64,000 nt of DNA from NCBI RefSeq assembly GCF_024199945.1, contig NZ_JANADP010000001.1, positions 4,464,001-4,528,000 of the forward strand. Reading direction: 5' to 3'. This document shows, in pieces, positions 51,721 through 60,392 of the stretch. Each line of letters opens with the position of its first letter. The stretch's first letter is position 1. The notes under the pieces are model-generated. The model searched no databases, was not told the DNA's origin, and saw only the letters and a program-made list of their open reading frames with translations. Position numbers and translations under genes: made by a program. The DNA is from Bradyrhizobium sp. CCGUVB4N. GTDB lineage: Bacteria; Pseudomonadota; Alphaproteobacteria; Rhizobiales; Xanthobacteraceae.

Positions 51721-52809
51721 CTAGTAGGAATAGAACATCCGCTGGATTTCCTTGGTGTCGGTCGTCTTGGTCAGCGCCAGCATCAGCAAGATTCGCGCCT
51801 TTTGCGGATTGAGCGTATCCGAAACGACGAAGTCGTGTTCGTCGTCCTTGGCCTCGCCATTGCGCGCGACGATGCCGTTGCCGACGCGGCTGCTGCGAAC
51901 GATCACGACACCCTTCTTGCGCGCCTCGTCGAGAGCCGGCTCGACCGCGGGCCGGGCGAGGCTGCCGTCGCCCACGCCGGCATGCACGATCCCCTTGGCC
52001 CCGGCGGCGACGAATGCGTCGACCGCGACCCGGTTCATGTTGGCATAACCGTAGACGATATCGACCTGCGGCAGCGTATCGAGGTTGGACACGTCAAATT
52101 CGGAATCGGCCGTATGCCGGCGCGTCGATTGACGATAGAAGTACGGCTTGTTTCCCTGCATGTAGCCGAGAAAGCCGAGCTCAGGCGTGCGGAAAGTGTC
52201 GGCCGTGGAGGTGTTGTTCTTGGTGACCTCGCGCGCCGCATTGATCTGATCGTTGAGAGCAACCAGCACGCCCTTGCCGACCGCCTCCTCACTGCCTGCG
52301 AGGATCACCGCATTGAACAGGTTGATCGGTCCGTCCGCGCTGATCGCGGTCGACGGCCGCATCGCACCGACGATGACGACAGGCTTCTTGCTCTTGACCA
52401 CGAGATCCAGGAAATAGCTGGTCTCCTCGATCGTATCGGTGCCGTGCGTGATGACGATCCCGTCGACGTCGTCCTGCGCGAGCAGCGTGTTGACGCGCTT
52501 GGCAAGCTTCAGCCAGTAGTCATTGTTCATGTTCTCGCTGGCGATCTGGAAAACCTGCTCGCCCTTGACGTTGGCCACCGTCTTCAGTTCGGGGACCGCG
52601 TTCAGCAGGGTCTCGATGCCCACCGTGGCCGCGGTGTACCCGACCACGGTCGTACTGCTTGCCCCGGTGCCAGCGATGGTGCCGCCGGTCGCCAGAACCA
52701 TGACGTTGGGCAGGCCGACGCCCCTCGCGTTCGCGTCAAAATTGATGAGCAGCGCGAACAGCACGCTCGCTGTCGCCATGATCGGATGATGCACTCGAAG
52801 TTGCCACAT
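51721..52809 (-). CDS. L-asparaginase, type II (periplasmic)
   Basis: The start at 52809 (MWQLRVHHPIMATASVLFALL) gives 362 residues with a signal peptide; the 18 extra residues available upstream do not help. Motifs are VMVLATGGTIAGTGASS (first catalytic Thr), VDGIVITHGTDTIEETSYFL (second Thr-Asp), VVIVGAMRPSTAISADGPIN (Lys region) and a C-terminal half with the ligand loop VGDGSLARPAV. It hydrolyses asparagine, and often glutamine, in the periplasm for nitrogen use. No close homologous partner is nearby. Confidence 0.95.
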   Translation of the reverse strand: MWQLRVHHPIMATASVLFALLINFDANARGVGLPNVMVLATGGTIAGTGASSTTVVGYTAATVGIETLLNAVPELKTVANVKGEQVFQIASENMNNDYWLKLAKRVNTLLAQDDVDGIVITHGTDTIEETSYFLDLVVKSKKPVVIVGAMRPSTAISADGPINLFNAVILAGSEEAVGKGVLVALNDQINAAREVTKNNTSTADTFRTPELGFLGYMQGNKPYFYRQSTRRHTADSEFDVSNLDTLPQVDIVYGYANMNRVAVDAFVAAGAKGIVHAGVGDGSLARPAVEPALDEARKKGVVIVRSSRVGNGIVARNGEAKDDEHDFVVSDTLNPQKARILLMLALTKTTDTKEIQRMFYSY

Positions 52810-52958
52810 CTTGACGTCCCTTTCCTGGAAAGCCTGGTCGATGCGCCCCATTTCGCTCAGCACGCCATGATCCGTCAGCCGACGGCGTCTGTCTAGGGTT
52901 GTAATGTCGAGGGATGATTTGATTGCGGTGCGCGGCGCGCACGGAGAGGCGGCCTTGG

Positions 52959-53015
52959 CGTCATGTCCGGGCAGAAGCGCGAAGACGCGCTTCGCGCTTC
53001 TGTCCGGCCATGACG
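52959..53015. repeat. Short palindromic intergenic repeat (tcatgtccggg type)
   Basis: Arms cgtcatgtccgggcagaagc and gcttctgtccggccatgacg enclose a small hairpin gaagacgcgcttc. It is a relative of the repeat at 51568, on the other side of the asparaginase gene. Confidence 0.78.
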
Positions 53016-53064
53016 GAGTTCGTTTGCAGACTGCCCGCTAAAGCGGCAGCGAATTCGTAGCGCC

Positions 53065-53313
53065 TTACGCGCCCATCTCGCACTTCTTCATGAAGCTATT
53101 CTTGGCGGCGCCGGCGAGCGCCTTGCCGTCGGAGCCGACGGCCTTGGGCGTGCAGGCGTCTTCCTTGCACTTCTTCATGAACGAGGTCTTGGCCGCTCCG
53201 GCGAGCGCCTTGCCGTCCTTGCCGACCGCCTTGCTCTCGCAGGTGTCGTCCGCAAGGGCCGAGCCTGCCGCAAAGGTGGCAACGATCGCAGCCAGGAAAA
53301 TTCGCTTCATCAT
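53065..53313 (-). CDS. PsiF-family protein with two repeats
   Basis: The start at 53313 (MMKRIFLAAIVATFAAGSAL) follows gggagac and gives 82 residues with a signal peptide ending in LAD. The mature part is two copies of the PsiF unit: CESKAVGKDGKALAGAAKTS and CTPKAVGSDGKALAGAAKNS, each closed by FMKKC. Each repeat has a cysteine pair. PsiF is a phosphate-starvation-inducible protein of unknown role. Confidence 0.93.
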   Translation of the reverse strand: MMKRIFLAAIVATFAAGSALADDTCESKAVGKDGKALAGAAKTSFMKKCKEDACTPKAVGSDGKALAGAAKNSFMKKCEMGA

Positions 53314-53408
53314 GGGTGTCTCCCTAAACCAAAAAGATGGCGCTGCGAATTGGAGCGCGGAATCGTGGCGCAATCAAGCAGGATCGCGGTGCGGTATCGG
53401 TCCTCGCT

Positions 53409-54293
53409 TCATTTTTTCCAGCGGTCGAGGATGCCGGCGGCCCTGGCGAGGGCATCGTTCATGGCCGCCTGATTGCCCAGCGCGGATTGCCGCCGCGACG
53501 ACGGCTCGTCGAAATCATGGGTGGCGCCGGGATAGAGGGTGACGTCGACGGGGCTGCCCGCCTGCCGTGAGCGCTCGGCGACGCGCTGGCAGATCGCGGG
53601 CGAGACCTCCTCGTCGTCGGCGCCCAGGAACATCGCGATCGGCGCCGTGGTCGAGATGGTCGATGCGAGCAGGGCGGTCTGTCCGCAGCCCGGATAAAAC
53701 ACCAGGGCGCCGCGATAGCCCGGCTGATTGCCCTGCTGGCTTGCTTGCCGGATCATCACGTTCAACGCTGTGCTGCCGCCATTGGACCAGCCTTGCAGAT
53801 AGATCCGGCCGGCGAGGACGTCGCTGCGGCCGCGCAGATAAGCGAGCGCGCCTTCGGCGTCGAGCGGGCGCACATCGGTCTCGTTGACGTCGGCGCGGTC
53901 GGGGTCGCCATGGGTGAAGCGGCCAAAGCCATAGGCCTTGCCGCGCGGGCCAAAACTGTCCGGCAGCAAGGCGAGGTAGCCGCGCGCCGACCAATATTCA
54001 CCCCACATCGCATGACGCTTCGACAAGGTGTTCGCATTGCAGGGCGAGGTGGTGCCGGCGCCAACGAAGGTGCAATCTTCATTGTCATTGCTGGAGTACG
54101 GTCCGCCGCGCCCGTGCAGCATCACGATGGCGGGCCAGGGGCCGGGCGTGCTGGGCTGGAACAGATAGCCGGTGAGCGCCGTGCGGCCGTCGGCGCTGCT
54201 GAAATAGACGGTCTGGGGCGCGGCCGCGACGGCGTGTATCGACAGCAGCAGGGCTGCGATCAGGCTGACGATACGGACGAGATGAGGTCGCAA
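53409..54293 (-). CDS. Dienelactone-hydrolase-family secreted protein
   Basis: The start is uncertain; a TTG at 54293 gives 294 residues and a signal peptide (LRPHLVRIVSLIAALLLSIH). The alpha/beta-hydrolase core has WPAIVMLHGRGGPYSSND (oxyanion), IYLQGWSNGGSTALN (nucleophile Gly-x-Ser-x-Gly) and TLYPGATHDFDEPS (His). An insertion with DCTFVGAGTTSPCNANT adds two cysteines. It probably cleaves carboxyl esters or lactones in the periplasm. It follows the HSL-type hydrolase gene on the same strand. Confidence 0.82.
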   Translation of the reverse strand: MRPHLVRIVSLIAALLLSIHAVAAAPQTVYFSSADGRTALTGYLFQPSTPGPWPAIVMLHGRGGPYSSNDNEDCTFVGAGTTSPCNANTLSKRHAMWGEYWSARGYLALLPDSFGPRGKAYGFGRFTHGDPDRADVNETDVRPLDAEGALAYLRGRSDVLAGRIYLQGWSNGGSTALNVMIRQASQQGNQPGYRGALVFYPGCGQTALLASTISTTAPIAMFLGADDEEVSPAICQRVAERSRQAGSPVDVTLYPGATHDFDEPSSRRQSALGNQAAMNDALARAAGILDRWKK

Positions 54294-54319
54294 TTCGAAT
54301 CCGCCGGGCCGCAACGCGA

Positions 54320-55282
54320 TCAGACCCCGCGCGCGAGCAAGGCCTTGAAGTCGGCGCGTGCACGCTGTGCTTCGGCACGGGCGACATCGGAGGCGTCCCC
54401 GAGCCCGAAATAGCCATGGATCAGGCCGGCGCCCTCGTGATGCTTCACCCGCACGCCGGCCGTCTCCAGCGCCCGCGCATAGGCTGTGCCTTCGTCGCGG
54501 AGCGGGTCGTACCAGGCGGTGGTCACGATCGCGGGGGCGAGGCCTGCGAGCGAGGCGGCACGCAGCGGCGAGACCCGCCAGTCGGCGGCGTGACCGGCAT
54601 CGGCGAGATAATGGCCGGCGAACCACTCCATGACGGCACGCGAGAGGAAGTAGCCATCTGCATTCTCGGCGCGCGACGGAAAGCGGGCGTTCTCGCGCGC
54701 GTCGGCATAGGAGCCCACGACATCAGTGACGGGATAGACCAGGAGCTGCGCGGCGAGCTTGATGCCGGAATCGCGGCAGGCGATCGCAGTGGCGGCCGCG
54801 AGATTGCCACCGGCACTGTCACCGGCAACGCCAAGACGCCTGGCATCCCCACCAAATTCCGCGACGCGGTTGAACACGTCGCTCGCAGCATTGAAGGCGT
54901 CGTCGAAGGCGCCAGGAAAGCGTGTCTCCGGCGGGCGACGATAGTCGACGGAGACCACGACCGCGCCGGTCTCGATCGCAAGATTGCGCGCCTGTCGGTC
55001 GTGGGTCTCGAGGTCACCCGCAACCCAGCCGCCGCCGTGGAAGAACACAACGGTGGGCGCGGGCGCGCTGCCGACGCGATAAGCGCGCGCATCGAGCGGG
55101 CCGGCGCCGCCCTTCACCTTGATATCCTGCACGGCGTCGACGGGCGGCGGCGGGACGGCGGCACGTGAGGCAGCCAGTGCGCGCAAGGAATCGCGGGCGC
55201 TCTGTGGCGTCATCGTCGTGGGATCGCGCAGCGGCAGCAGCGGAATGATCTGGGCGATGACGGGATCGAGCGGCGCGGCCAT
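54320..55282 (-). CDS. HSL-family alpha/beta-hydrolase (esterase/lipase)
   Basis: The ATG at 55282 gives 320 residues. Motifs of the hormone-sensitive-lipase group are PTVVFFHGGGWVAGDLETHD (HGGG oxyanion box), LGVAGDSAGGNLAAATAI (GDSAGG nucleophile), VTTAWYDPLRDEG (Asp) and GAGLIHGYFGLGDA (His). It probably hydrolyses short esters. It is cytoplasmic, as no signal is visible. It precedes the dienelactone-hydrolase-like gene with a 26-bp gap to that gene's chosen start. Confidence 0.92.
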   Translation of the reverse strand: MAAPLDPVIAQIIPLLPLRDPTTMTPQSARDSLRALAASRAAVPPPPVDAVQDIKVKGGAGPLDARAYRVGSAPAPTVVFFHGGGWVAGDLETHDRQARNLAIETGAVVVSVDYRRPPETRFPGAFDDAFNAASDVFNRVAEFGGDARRLGVAGDSAGGNLAAATAIACRDSGIKLAAQLLVYPVTDVVGSYADARENARFPSRAENADGYFLSRAVMEWFAGHYLADAGHAADWRVSPLRAASLAGLAPAIVTTAWYDPLRDEGTAYARALETAGVRVKHHEGAGLIHGYFGLGDASDVARAEAQRARADFKALLARGV

Positions 55283-55407
55283 GGTGGGGTCCTTACAGGG
55301 TTTTTGGTCTTGCTTGCGGGGTAGCATAGATTTCGCGCGCCGCATCGGCAACCGGAGACGTGTTGCAGATGTCATGCAGATGAATGAACGGGCAGGGAGG
55401 TCCTGAG

Positions 55408-56355
55408 GTGGAATTCGAAACGCTGGTCCAGTCGCGCCGCAGCGTGCGCGGCTTCAAGCAGCAGCAGGTATCCCGCGCCGTGGTCGAGGCGATCATCGAG
55501 AGCGCCAAGCGCGCACCGTCGTCGATGAACACCCAGCCCTGGCATGTTCACGTGCTGACCGGCGCGCCGCTGGAAGAAGTGCGCCGCCGCAACATGGAGG
55601 AGATGGTCGGGGGCGCAAAGGTCAAGCGCGACATCATCAGCCATGGCGAGTATCAGGGCATCCATCGTAGCCGCCAGGTCGACATCGCCAAGAAGCTGTT
55701 CGGCGCGATGGGGATTGCGCGCGACGACAAACCGATGCGGCAGGATTGGGTGCTGCGCGGCTTCCGCCAGTTCGACGCGCCGGTCTCGCTGGTGCTCACC
55801 TATGACCGCGTGCTTGATCCCGGCGCCGTCTGTCATTTCGATCTCGGCGCACTCTGCTACGGCATCGTGCTGGCAGCCTGGGACCGCGGGCTCGGCTCTG
55901 TCATCAACGGGCAGGGCATCATGCGCTCCGACATCGTGCGCGAAGTCGCAAAGATCCCGGAAGACGAAGTCATCATGACCTGCGTTGCGATGGGCTATCC
56001 CGACGACAACTTTGCCGCGAATGCCGTTCGTTCGGATCGCGAGGGTAATGACGAGTTCGTCCGCTACGTCGGTTTCGCCGACCGACATCGAGAGGTCGGA
56101 GGCGATTATTCCGTCACGAAATTTTTCGTGCGGACTCGTTACGGCCTCTTGCAATCTCTTCCGTGCAGGAGGAACAATACGCGGACTCAAAGGTTTGTTG
56201 CTGGCGCGAGGGAATTGACATGCGGCGGCTGGCTAGCCTGGTTCGATGGTTCTTCGGCCCGCGGGTGCGTGGTCCGATCGATGATGATCCCAGCCTTCCC
56301 TTCACTCCTGAAGAGTTCAGCAGGCTGGTTCGCAGTGGCCGGCGCGAGGATATGA
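55408..56355 (+). CDS. Nitroreductase, with C-terminal extension from probable stop-codon loss
   Basis: The GTG at 55408 follows gggaggtcctgag and opens VEFETLVQSRRSVRGFKQQQ. The FMN-dependent nitroreductase fold is seen in SAKRAPSSMNTQPWHVHVLT, RGLGSVINGQGIMRSDIVRE and VAMGYPDDNFAANAVRS. Family members end near DEFVRYVGFAD (56081). Here the next codon is CGA, where a TGA would be one base away, and translation runs 91 more residues without family character to 56355. It would then overlap the small gene at 56220. The core is intact; the tail may alter stability. Confidence 0.88.
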   Translation: MEFETLVQSRRSVRGFKQQQVSRAVVEAIIESAKRAPSSMNTQPWHVHVLTGAPLEEVRRRNMEEMVGGAKVKRDIISHGEYQGIHRSRQVDIAKKLFGAMGIARDDKPMRQDWVLRGFRQFDAPVSLVLTYDRVLDPGAVCHFDLGALCYGIVLAAWDRGLGSVINGQGIMRSDIVREVAKIPEDEVIMTCVAMGYPDDNFAANAVRSDREGNDEFVRYVGFADRHREVGGDYSVTKFFVRTRYGLLQSLPCRRNNTRTQRFVAGARELTCGGWLAWFDGSSARGCVVRSMMIPAFPSLLKSSAGWFAVAGARI

Positions 56356-56423
56356 AGCTGCTTGCCGAAGGGTTGGCCTCTCGTTCAATTCCGCGCCGCA
56401 TCAAATACCGCGCTACGCATTAA
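56220..56423 (+). CDS. Small hypothetical protein (67 aa)
   Basis: The ATG at 56220 opens MRRLASLVRWFFGPRVRGPI, followed by DDDPSLPFTPEEFSRLVRSG and a basic C-terminus. The frame differs from the read-through nitroreductase. I see no family. The short N-terminal hydrophobic stretch is amphipathic rather than a membrane segment. Whether it is expressed is uncertain, but the codon pattern is gene-like. Confidence 0.6.
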   Translation: MRRLASLVRWFFGPRVRGPIDDDPSLPFTPEEFSRLVRSGRREDMKLLAEGLASRSIPRRIKYRATH

Positions 56424-56478
56424 AGCGCGTTGAGATCGGGATGAATCGCCGTCGTCCTTCAGGTTGTTGGGCGCGCGC

Positions 56479-57609
56479 TCAGCGTGAGAGTGCGACCTCC
56501 TTGAAGGAGGTGACCAGCGCCTTTTCGAGCTTTCCGGTCATGCCGCAGAGAATTTGATAGGCCTCGTTGCGCGGCATCGTCGGCTTGTAGTGCCGGTGCT
56601 CGATCAGCGCGGCGAAGATGTCCGAGATCGTGAGAATACGCACGATATCGTTGATGCTCTCGCCGGCCAGCGCATCCGGATAGCCGCTGCCATCGAGATA
56701 TTCATGGTGATGGCGGACGGCATCGAGAATTTCCGGCGTGATCTGCTCGTGATCCTTCAGGAACTCGTAACCCGCCGCCGGGTGGGTTTCGATCATGGTG
56801 CGTTCCTCGGGATCGAGGCGGCCGGGTTTGTCGAGGATCGCAAGCGGGATCTGCGCCTTGCCGATGTCGTGGAACATGGCGGCCGTGTACATGCGCTCGA
56901 GATCCATTCGTCCGACGCCGAGACTGAGTCCGAAGTCGATGGCAACGCCGGTCACGAGCAGGCAGTGCTGATAGGTTCCCTCATGGTGGCGCCGTACCGT
57001 CGTGAGCCATTCCGACAGGCCATGCTCGGTGATGCGGTCGGCAATCTGACGTCCGGCTTCCTTGGTGCCGTTGACGTCAAGGGGCTGGCCAAGTGTCACG
57101 GCCGTGAACATCGATGCGATGGCGGTGGCAGCTGTCTCGACGGCGTTGTCCGGCCGGGGCGAACCGCCCGATGAGTCCGCGGCCGGCTCGACCGGATCGG
57201 CCAGCGCCGCGAGCAGCTTGGTCTTGTTGAGCGGACCGGGAAGCACGAGCGTCGCGCCGAGCGCATAGGCTTGCGAGATGCAGACATGCGAGGAGTGCTC
57301 GACGAGGAAGATGCGCTTGGCGGCCTTTGCCAGCCTGGCGGACCGTTTCTTGATCGCCGCGATATTGTCGACGTCGCGCAACTCGGCGCGGATGACGATG
57401 GCGAACGGCGCTTGAGACAACCTGGCTTCGGCGTCGAGCCGTTCGCCCGCAACGGCGAATTGCTGTTCGAGCGCCGAACAGATGCCCGACAATTTGTCGG
57501 ATGAATCCGCCAGCACATGCACGAAGGGGCGTGCCGATTGCGCCGTTCGGATGCCGCCGTCGCCTTTGATGGGGCTGGTGATGGTTCGCGCGTTCTGCAC
57601 GGGTGACAT
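56479..57609 (-). CDS. HD-GYP domain cyclic-di-GMP phosphodiesterase
   Basis: This 376-residue protein has an N-terminal receiver-like fold (FVHVLADSSDKLSGICSALE) in which the usual phospho-acceptor Asp region reads AIVIRAELRDVD, so it may not be phosphorylated. The C-terminal HD-GYP domain is complete: RMYTAAMFHDIGKAQIPLAI, DAVRHHHEYLDGSGYPDALA (the HHE-DG-GYP motif) and VRILTISDIFAALIEHRHYK. These enzymes break down cyclic di-GMP. It follows the PilZ gene by 57 bp and is probably in one operon with it. Confidence 0.94.
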   Translation of the reverse strand: MSPVQNARTITSPIKGDGGIRTAQSARPFVHVLADSSDKLSGICSALEQQFAVAGERLDAEARLSQAPFAIVIRAELRDVDNIAAIKKRSARLAKAAKRIFLVEHSSHVCISQAYALGATLVLPGPLNKTKLLAALADPVEPAADSSGGSPRPDNAVETAATAIASMFTAVTLGQPLDVNGTKEAGRQIADRITEHGLSEWLTTVRRHHEGTYQHCLLVTGVAIDFGLSLGVGRMDLERMYTAAMFHDIGKAQIPLAILDKPGRLDPEERTMIETHPAAGYEFLKDHEQITPEILDAVRHHHEYLDGSGYPDALAGESINDIVRILTISDIFAALIEHRHYKPTMPRNEAYQILCGMTGKLEKALVTSFKEVALSR

Positions 57610-57666
57610 GGACTTTACTGAGGTACTGGAATTGAACGAGCGTGATGATCTCTTGAACCGGTTGGC

Positions 57667-57987
57667 CTACTTGGCCGGTGCGACGTCCGCCTTCGCACTC
57701 GTCAGCTTTTTCTTTGTATCGCCATTGATGAAGTGAACGCCGGCCATTGTGCCATCGATCCAAACCAGCTCGCAGCGCCGATACGCCAGCCCCGTCGACG
57801 ACAGCACCAAGAAAAATTCCTTGGCTTGCAGTACGTCGAGTGTGCCCTCGACCTCGATCTTGGCGCCGGTGTTCGATACATCGAGCAGGACGCAACTGCG
57901 CCGCCAGGTGCCGTCCGAACCCATCAAATTGACGGGTTGCCGGTGGTCCATTTTCACACGAGAGTCCTTGCGGCCATCGAACTTCAT
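57667..57987 (-). CDS. PilZ domain protein
   Basis: This 106-residue protein contains the cyclic-di-GMP-binding pattern R-x3-R at residues 6-10 (GRKDSRVKM) and D-x-S-x-x-G in LDVSNTGAKIEVEG. The rest is a beta barrel (RRCELVWIDGTMAGVHFING). It probably acts as a cyclic-di-GMP receptor. Its start overlaps the stop of the DUF2336 gene (ATGA), so both are translated together. Confidence 0.93.
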   Translation of the reverse strand: MKFDGRKDSRVKMDHRQPVNLMGSDGTWRRSCVLLDVSNTGAKIEVEGTLDVLQAKEFFLVLSSTGLAYRRCELVWIDGTMAGVHFINGDTKKKLTSAKADVAPAK

Positions 57988-59102
57988 CGGCTAACCCCCA
58001 TTTTTGCGCCGCGATGTCCCGGATCGCCTGTGTTGGCGCTTGCTGCGATTTCCCCCCAGCGCACCGTCCATTGGCTGGTCGACAAGAGAAGCGTTTCGAA
58101 CATCAGCTGCGCGCGTTCGCGCTGGGCAAAGGAGAGCCGGGGGCCGTTGCGATTGCTCAAGATGGCGAGCGTGGTCGCCCAGTTCAGGCGCGACGCCCGG
58201 CAGGCCATCACCAGGCCCTCGCAATCGTCATCGCTCATGACATGTTCGACGATCTCGATCGGCGCGCCCGACAGCACCGACAGGGCGGTGAAGAGATTGG
58301 CGGTCTCGCCGCGGATCGCGAAGCGATTCACGGTGGAATCGTTGAGCTTGCCGACGCGGCTTAACGCAACGATCTCGGGTCTGGCGCTTGCATAGTCGGC
58401 GGAGGAGGGCGGCTTTGGCGGAGCCGCAACGACTGCCTGCACGGGAGCAACGGCGGAGGCATTGGGCTTGGCGGGGGCTGCCCGGACGGGCGCCGGCTTG
58501 GCGGGTGCGGTGGAGAGCAGCTTCCGCACGATCAAGTCAGGGGTACCCGGCCGCAGCACCAGCGCTTTCGCAATCTCGCCGTCCTGGTCGGCCCCGGCGA
58601 GGGTGGCGTAAGCCGCCTCGGAGAATTTTGTTCCAGGGTTCTTAATCAGCGCATGAAAGAGATGCGCGCCGCGCTTGATCAGTGCCTCGGTCACATCAGG
58701 CTCGATGCAGTCACGCGCCGCGATGGCGCGTTGGTGCCGCTCGCCGCATGAGGCGGCGATCGCCGCCAGATCGGCCGTGGCAAGTGCCTGCGATCTCTGC
58801 AGCACGGGACATGCGACGTCCGCGTTGTCGTGGGAGGCAAGGCGCCGCAATGTCCGTGGCGGTGCGACCTTGAGGTCGGCAAGCGTCGTGGTGAGCTCAA
58901 TCAGCACGCCGACCTCGACCCGTTCCGTCAGGCGCAGCAGAACGCCATCGACCACTCCGCAGAGCAGTTCCTGAGATCGGTCGCGGCTGCCAGTGAGCAA
59001 CTGCAAAATGCCGGAAAGAATGCGAGCGCAACGGTCAAGCGGACACGTTGCGACCGCCGCTTCCAATTCGACCAAAATATCAGCAGGCGAATTTGCCATC
59101 AT
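57984..59102 (-). CDS. DUF2336 domain protein
   Basis: This 372-residue protein is helix-rich with HEAT-like repeats: VELTTTLADLKVAPPRTLRR-type segments, DVACPVLQRSQALATADLAA, ALIKRGAHLFHALIKNPGTK and TLAGADQDGEIAKALVLRPG. A low-complexity Ala/Pro linker (PAKPAPVRAAPAKPN) lies near residue 220, then a second domain. DUF2336 proteins are common in alphaproteobacteria and unknown in function. Its coupling to PilZ and HD-GYP genes suggests a cyclic-di-GMP link. Confidence 0.9.
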   Translation of the reverse strand: MMANSPADILVELEAAVATCPLDRCARILSGILQLLTGSRDRSQELLCGVVDGVLLRLTERVEVGVLIELTTTLADLKVAPPRTLRRLASHDNADVACPVLQRSQALATADLAAIAASCGERHQRAIAARDCIEPDVTEALIKRGAHLFHALIKNPGTKFSEAAYATLAGADQDGEIAKALVLRPGTPDLIVRKLLSTAPAKPAPVRAAPAKPNASAVAPVQAVVAAPPKPPSSADYASARPEIVALSRVGKLNDSTVNRFAIRGETANLFTALSVLSGAPIEIVEHVMSDDDCEGLVMACRASRLNWATTLAILSNRNGPRLSFAQRERAQLMFETLLLSTSQWTVRWGEIAASANTGDPGHRGAKMGVSR

Positions 59103-59402
59103 GGCAGGGGCCTGTACTCAAATAAACTTCGACGAACTAACGCCCCTCATTCCGCCAGAGATGCGTTAATTTGAAATTTAGGCCTCGCCCTCCCGGGGTA
59201 TCTGCGCACCGCCTACCGCGCTGGAAACGCTATCGAAATTTGGCAGGAGGCGAACGCTCCGCTTGTCCTTTGCGCCGGACACTCGCCAACTGAGCGGGAA
59301 GGGCTTGGATGAGTCCTTCGCGCGAATGGGGGTTCACAGGAGGAATTCAGATCGGCGTATTGCCGGACACGCGCCGTTTCCTGGTGCGGTTTTTTATTTG
59401 TC
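59103..59402. other. Divergent promoter region, about 300 bp
   Basis: The region lies between the divergent DUF2336 and AraC-type regulator genes. I see no gene and no clear operator; a short minus-strand frame (59213-59410) is not convincing. The A+T-rich stretch near 59130-59180 (aaataaacttcg, ttaatttgaaattta) may hold promoter elements. Confidence 0.45.
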
Positions 59403-60350
59403 ATGAACAACAGTGATGCTGCGCCAGCGCTGGCGCCAAAGATATTTCGCTTCTCCGACGTCGACGAGTTTCGCAGTTCGATCCGCGGCCTGGATTACGA
59501 GTTCACGCCGTTCGTGCGAAGCATTGCGGCCGAGCAGATCATTCTGCAATTGCCCGGCTGCGACGTGAACATGACGCGGTCATTTCCGCGCGTCGTGGAC
59601 GCGCAGCTCGTTGCCGATTGCACGGCGGTGGGCTTCGCGATGGACGAGCTCGAAATCCCGATCCGCTTCAACGGCGCGCAGCGCGACCGCGCCGTCATCG
59701 TCATCGGCAGCAGCGGCGCGGCCTACAACACGATCGAGGAAGTGCAGCGGCAGATCGCCTCGGTCGTGTTCCGGCCCGAGGTGAAGGACCGCGGCTGGCC
59801 CGTGACGAACTCCAGCTTCAAGATTTTCGAGACCAGTCCGTCGGCGCTGAACTGGCTGCGGAAGGTGGTCGGGGAAGTGCTGGCGGCTGCGGCCGAGCCG
59901 ATCGATCCAGCCGAGGTGCCGTTGAAGGCGGCGGCGATGAAGGAATCCCTGCTCGCTGCGGTCGATGCCGCGTTCGCCGACATCGTGCAGGCGCGCTGGA
60001 CCCAGCGGCCGAATGACGAGCGGCAGTTCAAGCTGTTCCAGGACATCCGCGCGCTGTTGTCAGACGACCTCTCGCAGCCGATCTACAGCGAGGAGGTCGC
60101 GCGCAAGCTCGATCTCTCCGTCCGAACCTTGCACGATGTCGTGCGCCGCTATCGCGGCATGAGCCTACATCGCTATCTGCGCCTGCGCCGCCTGTGGCTG
60201 GTGCGCCAGCGGCTGCTTGCCGGTGCCGACAGCGTCAAGGCCGTCGCGCTCGCGTTCGGCTTCTGGCATCTCAGCGACTTCTCCCGCAGCTATCGCGATC
60301 AGTTCGGCGAGACGCCGTCGGAAACGTTGGAGCGCGGCCGCAGGCGATAA
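59403..60350 (+). CDS. AraC-family transcriptional regulator
   Basis: The ATG at 59403 gives 315 residues. The C-terminal third holds two helix-turn-helix motifs of the AraC/XylS type: EEVARKLDLSVRTLHDVVRR and ADSVKAVALAFGFWHLSDFS, ending SRSYRDQFGETPSETLERG. The N-terminal two thirds (FTPFVRSIAAEQIILQLPG, AVIVIGSSGAAYNTIEEVQR) would be the sensing domain, with no recognised family. It may regulate the divergent cyclic-di-GMP operon or the downstream FMN reductase. Confidence 0.92.
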   Translation: MNNSDAAPALAPKIFRFSDVDEFRSSIRGLDYEFTPFVRSIAAEQIILQLPGCDVNMTRSFPRVVDAQLVADCTAVGFAMDELEIPIRFNGAQRDRAVIVIGSSGAAYNTIEEVQRQIASVVFRPEVKDRGWPVTNSSFKIFETSPSALNWLRKVVGEVLAAAAEPIDPAEVPLKAAAMKESLLAAVDAAFADIVQARWTQRPNDERQFKLFQDIRALLSDDLSQPIYSEEVARKLDLSVRTLHDVVRRYRGMSLHRYLRLRRLWLVRQRLLAGADSVKAVALAFGFWHLSDFSRSYRDQFGETPSETLERGRRR

Positions 60351-60392
60351 GGGGTTGGGACCGGAGTCCGGTTTCGTGTTAGCCTGCCGGCC

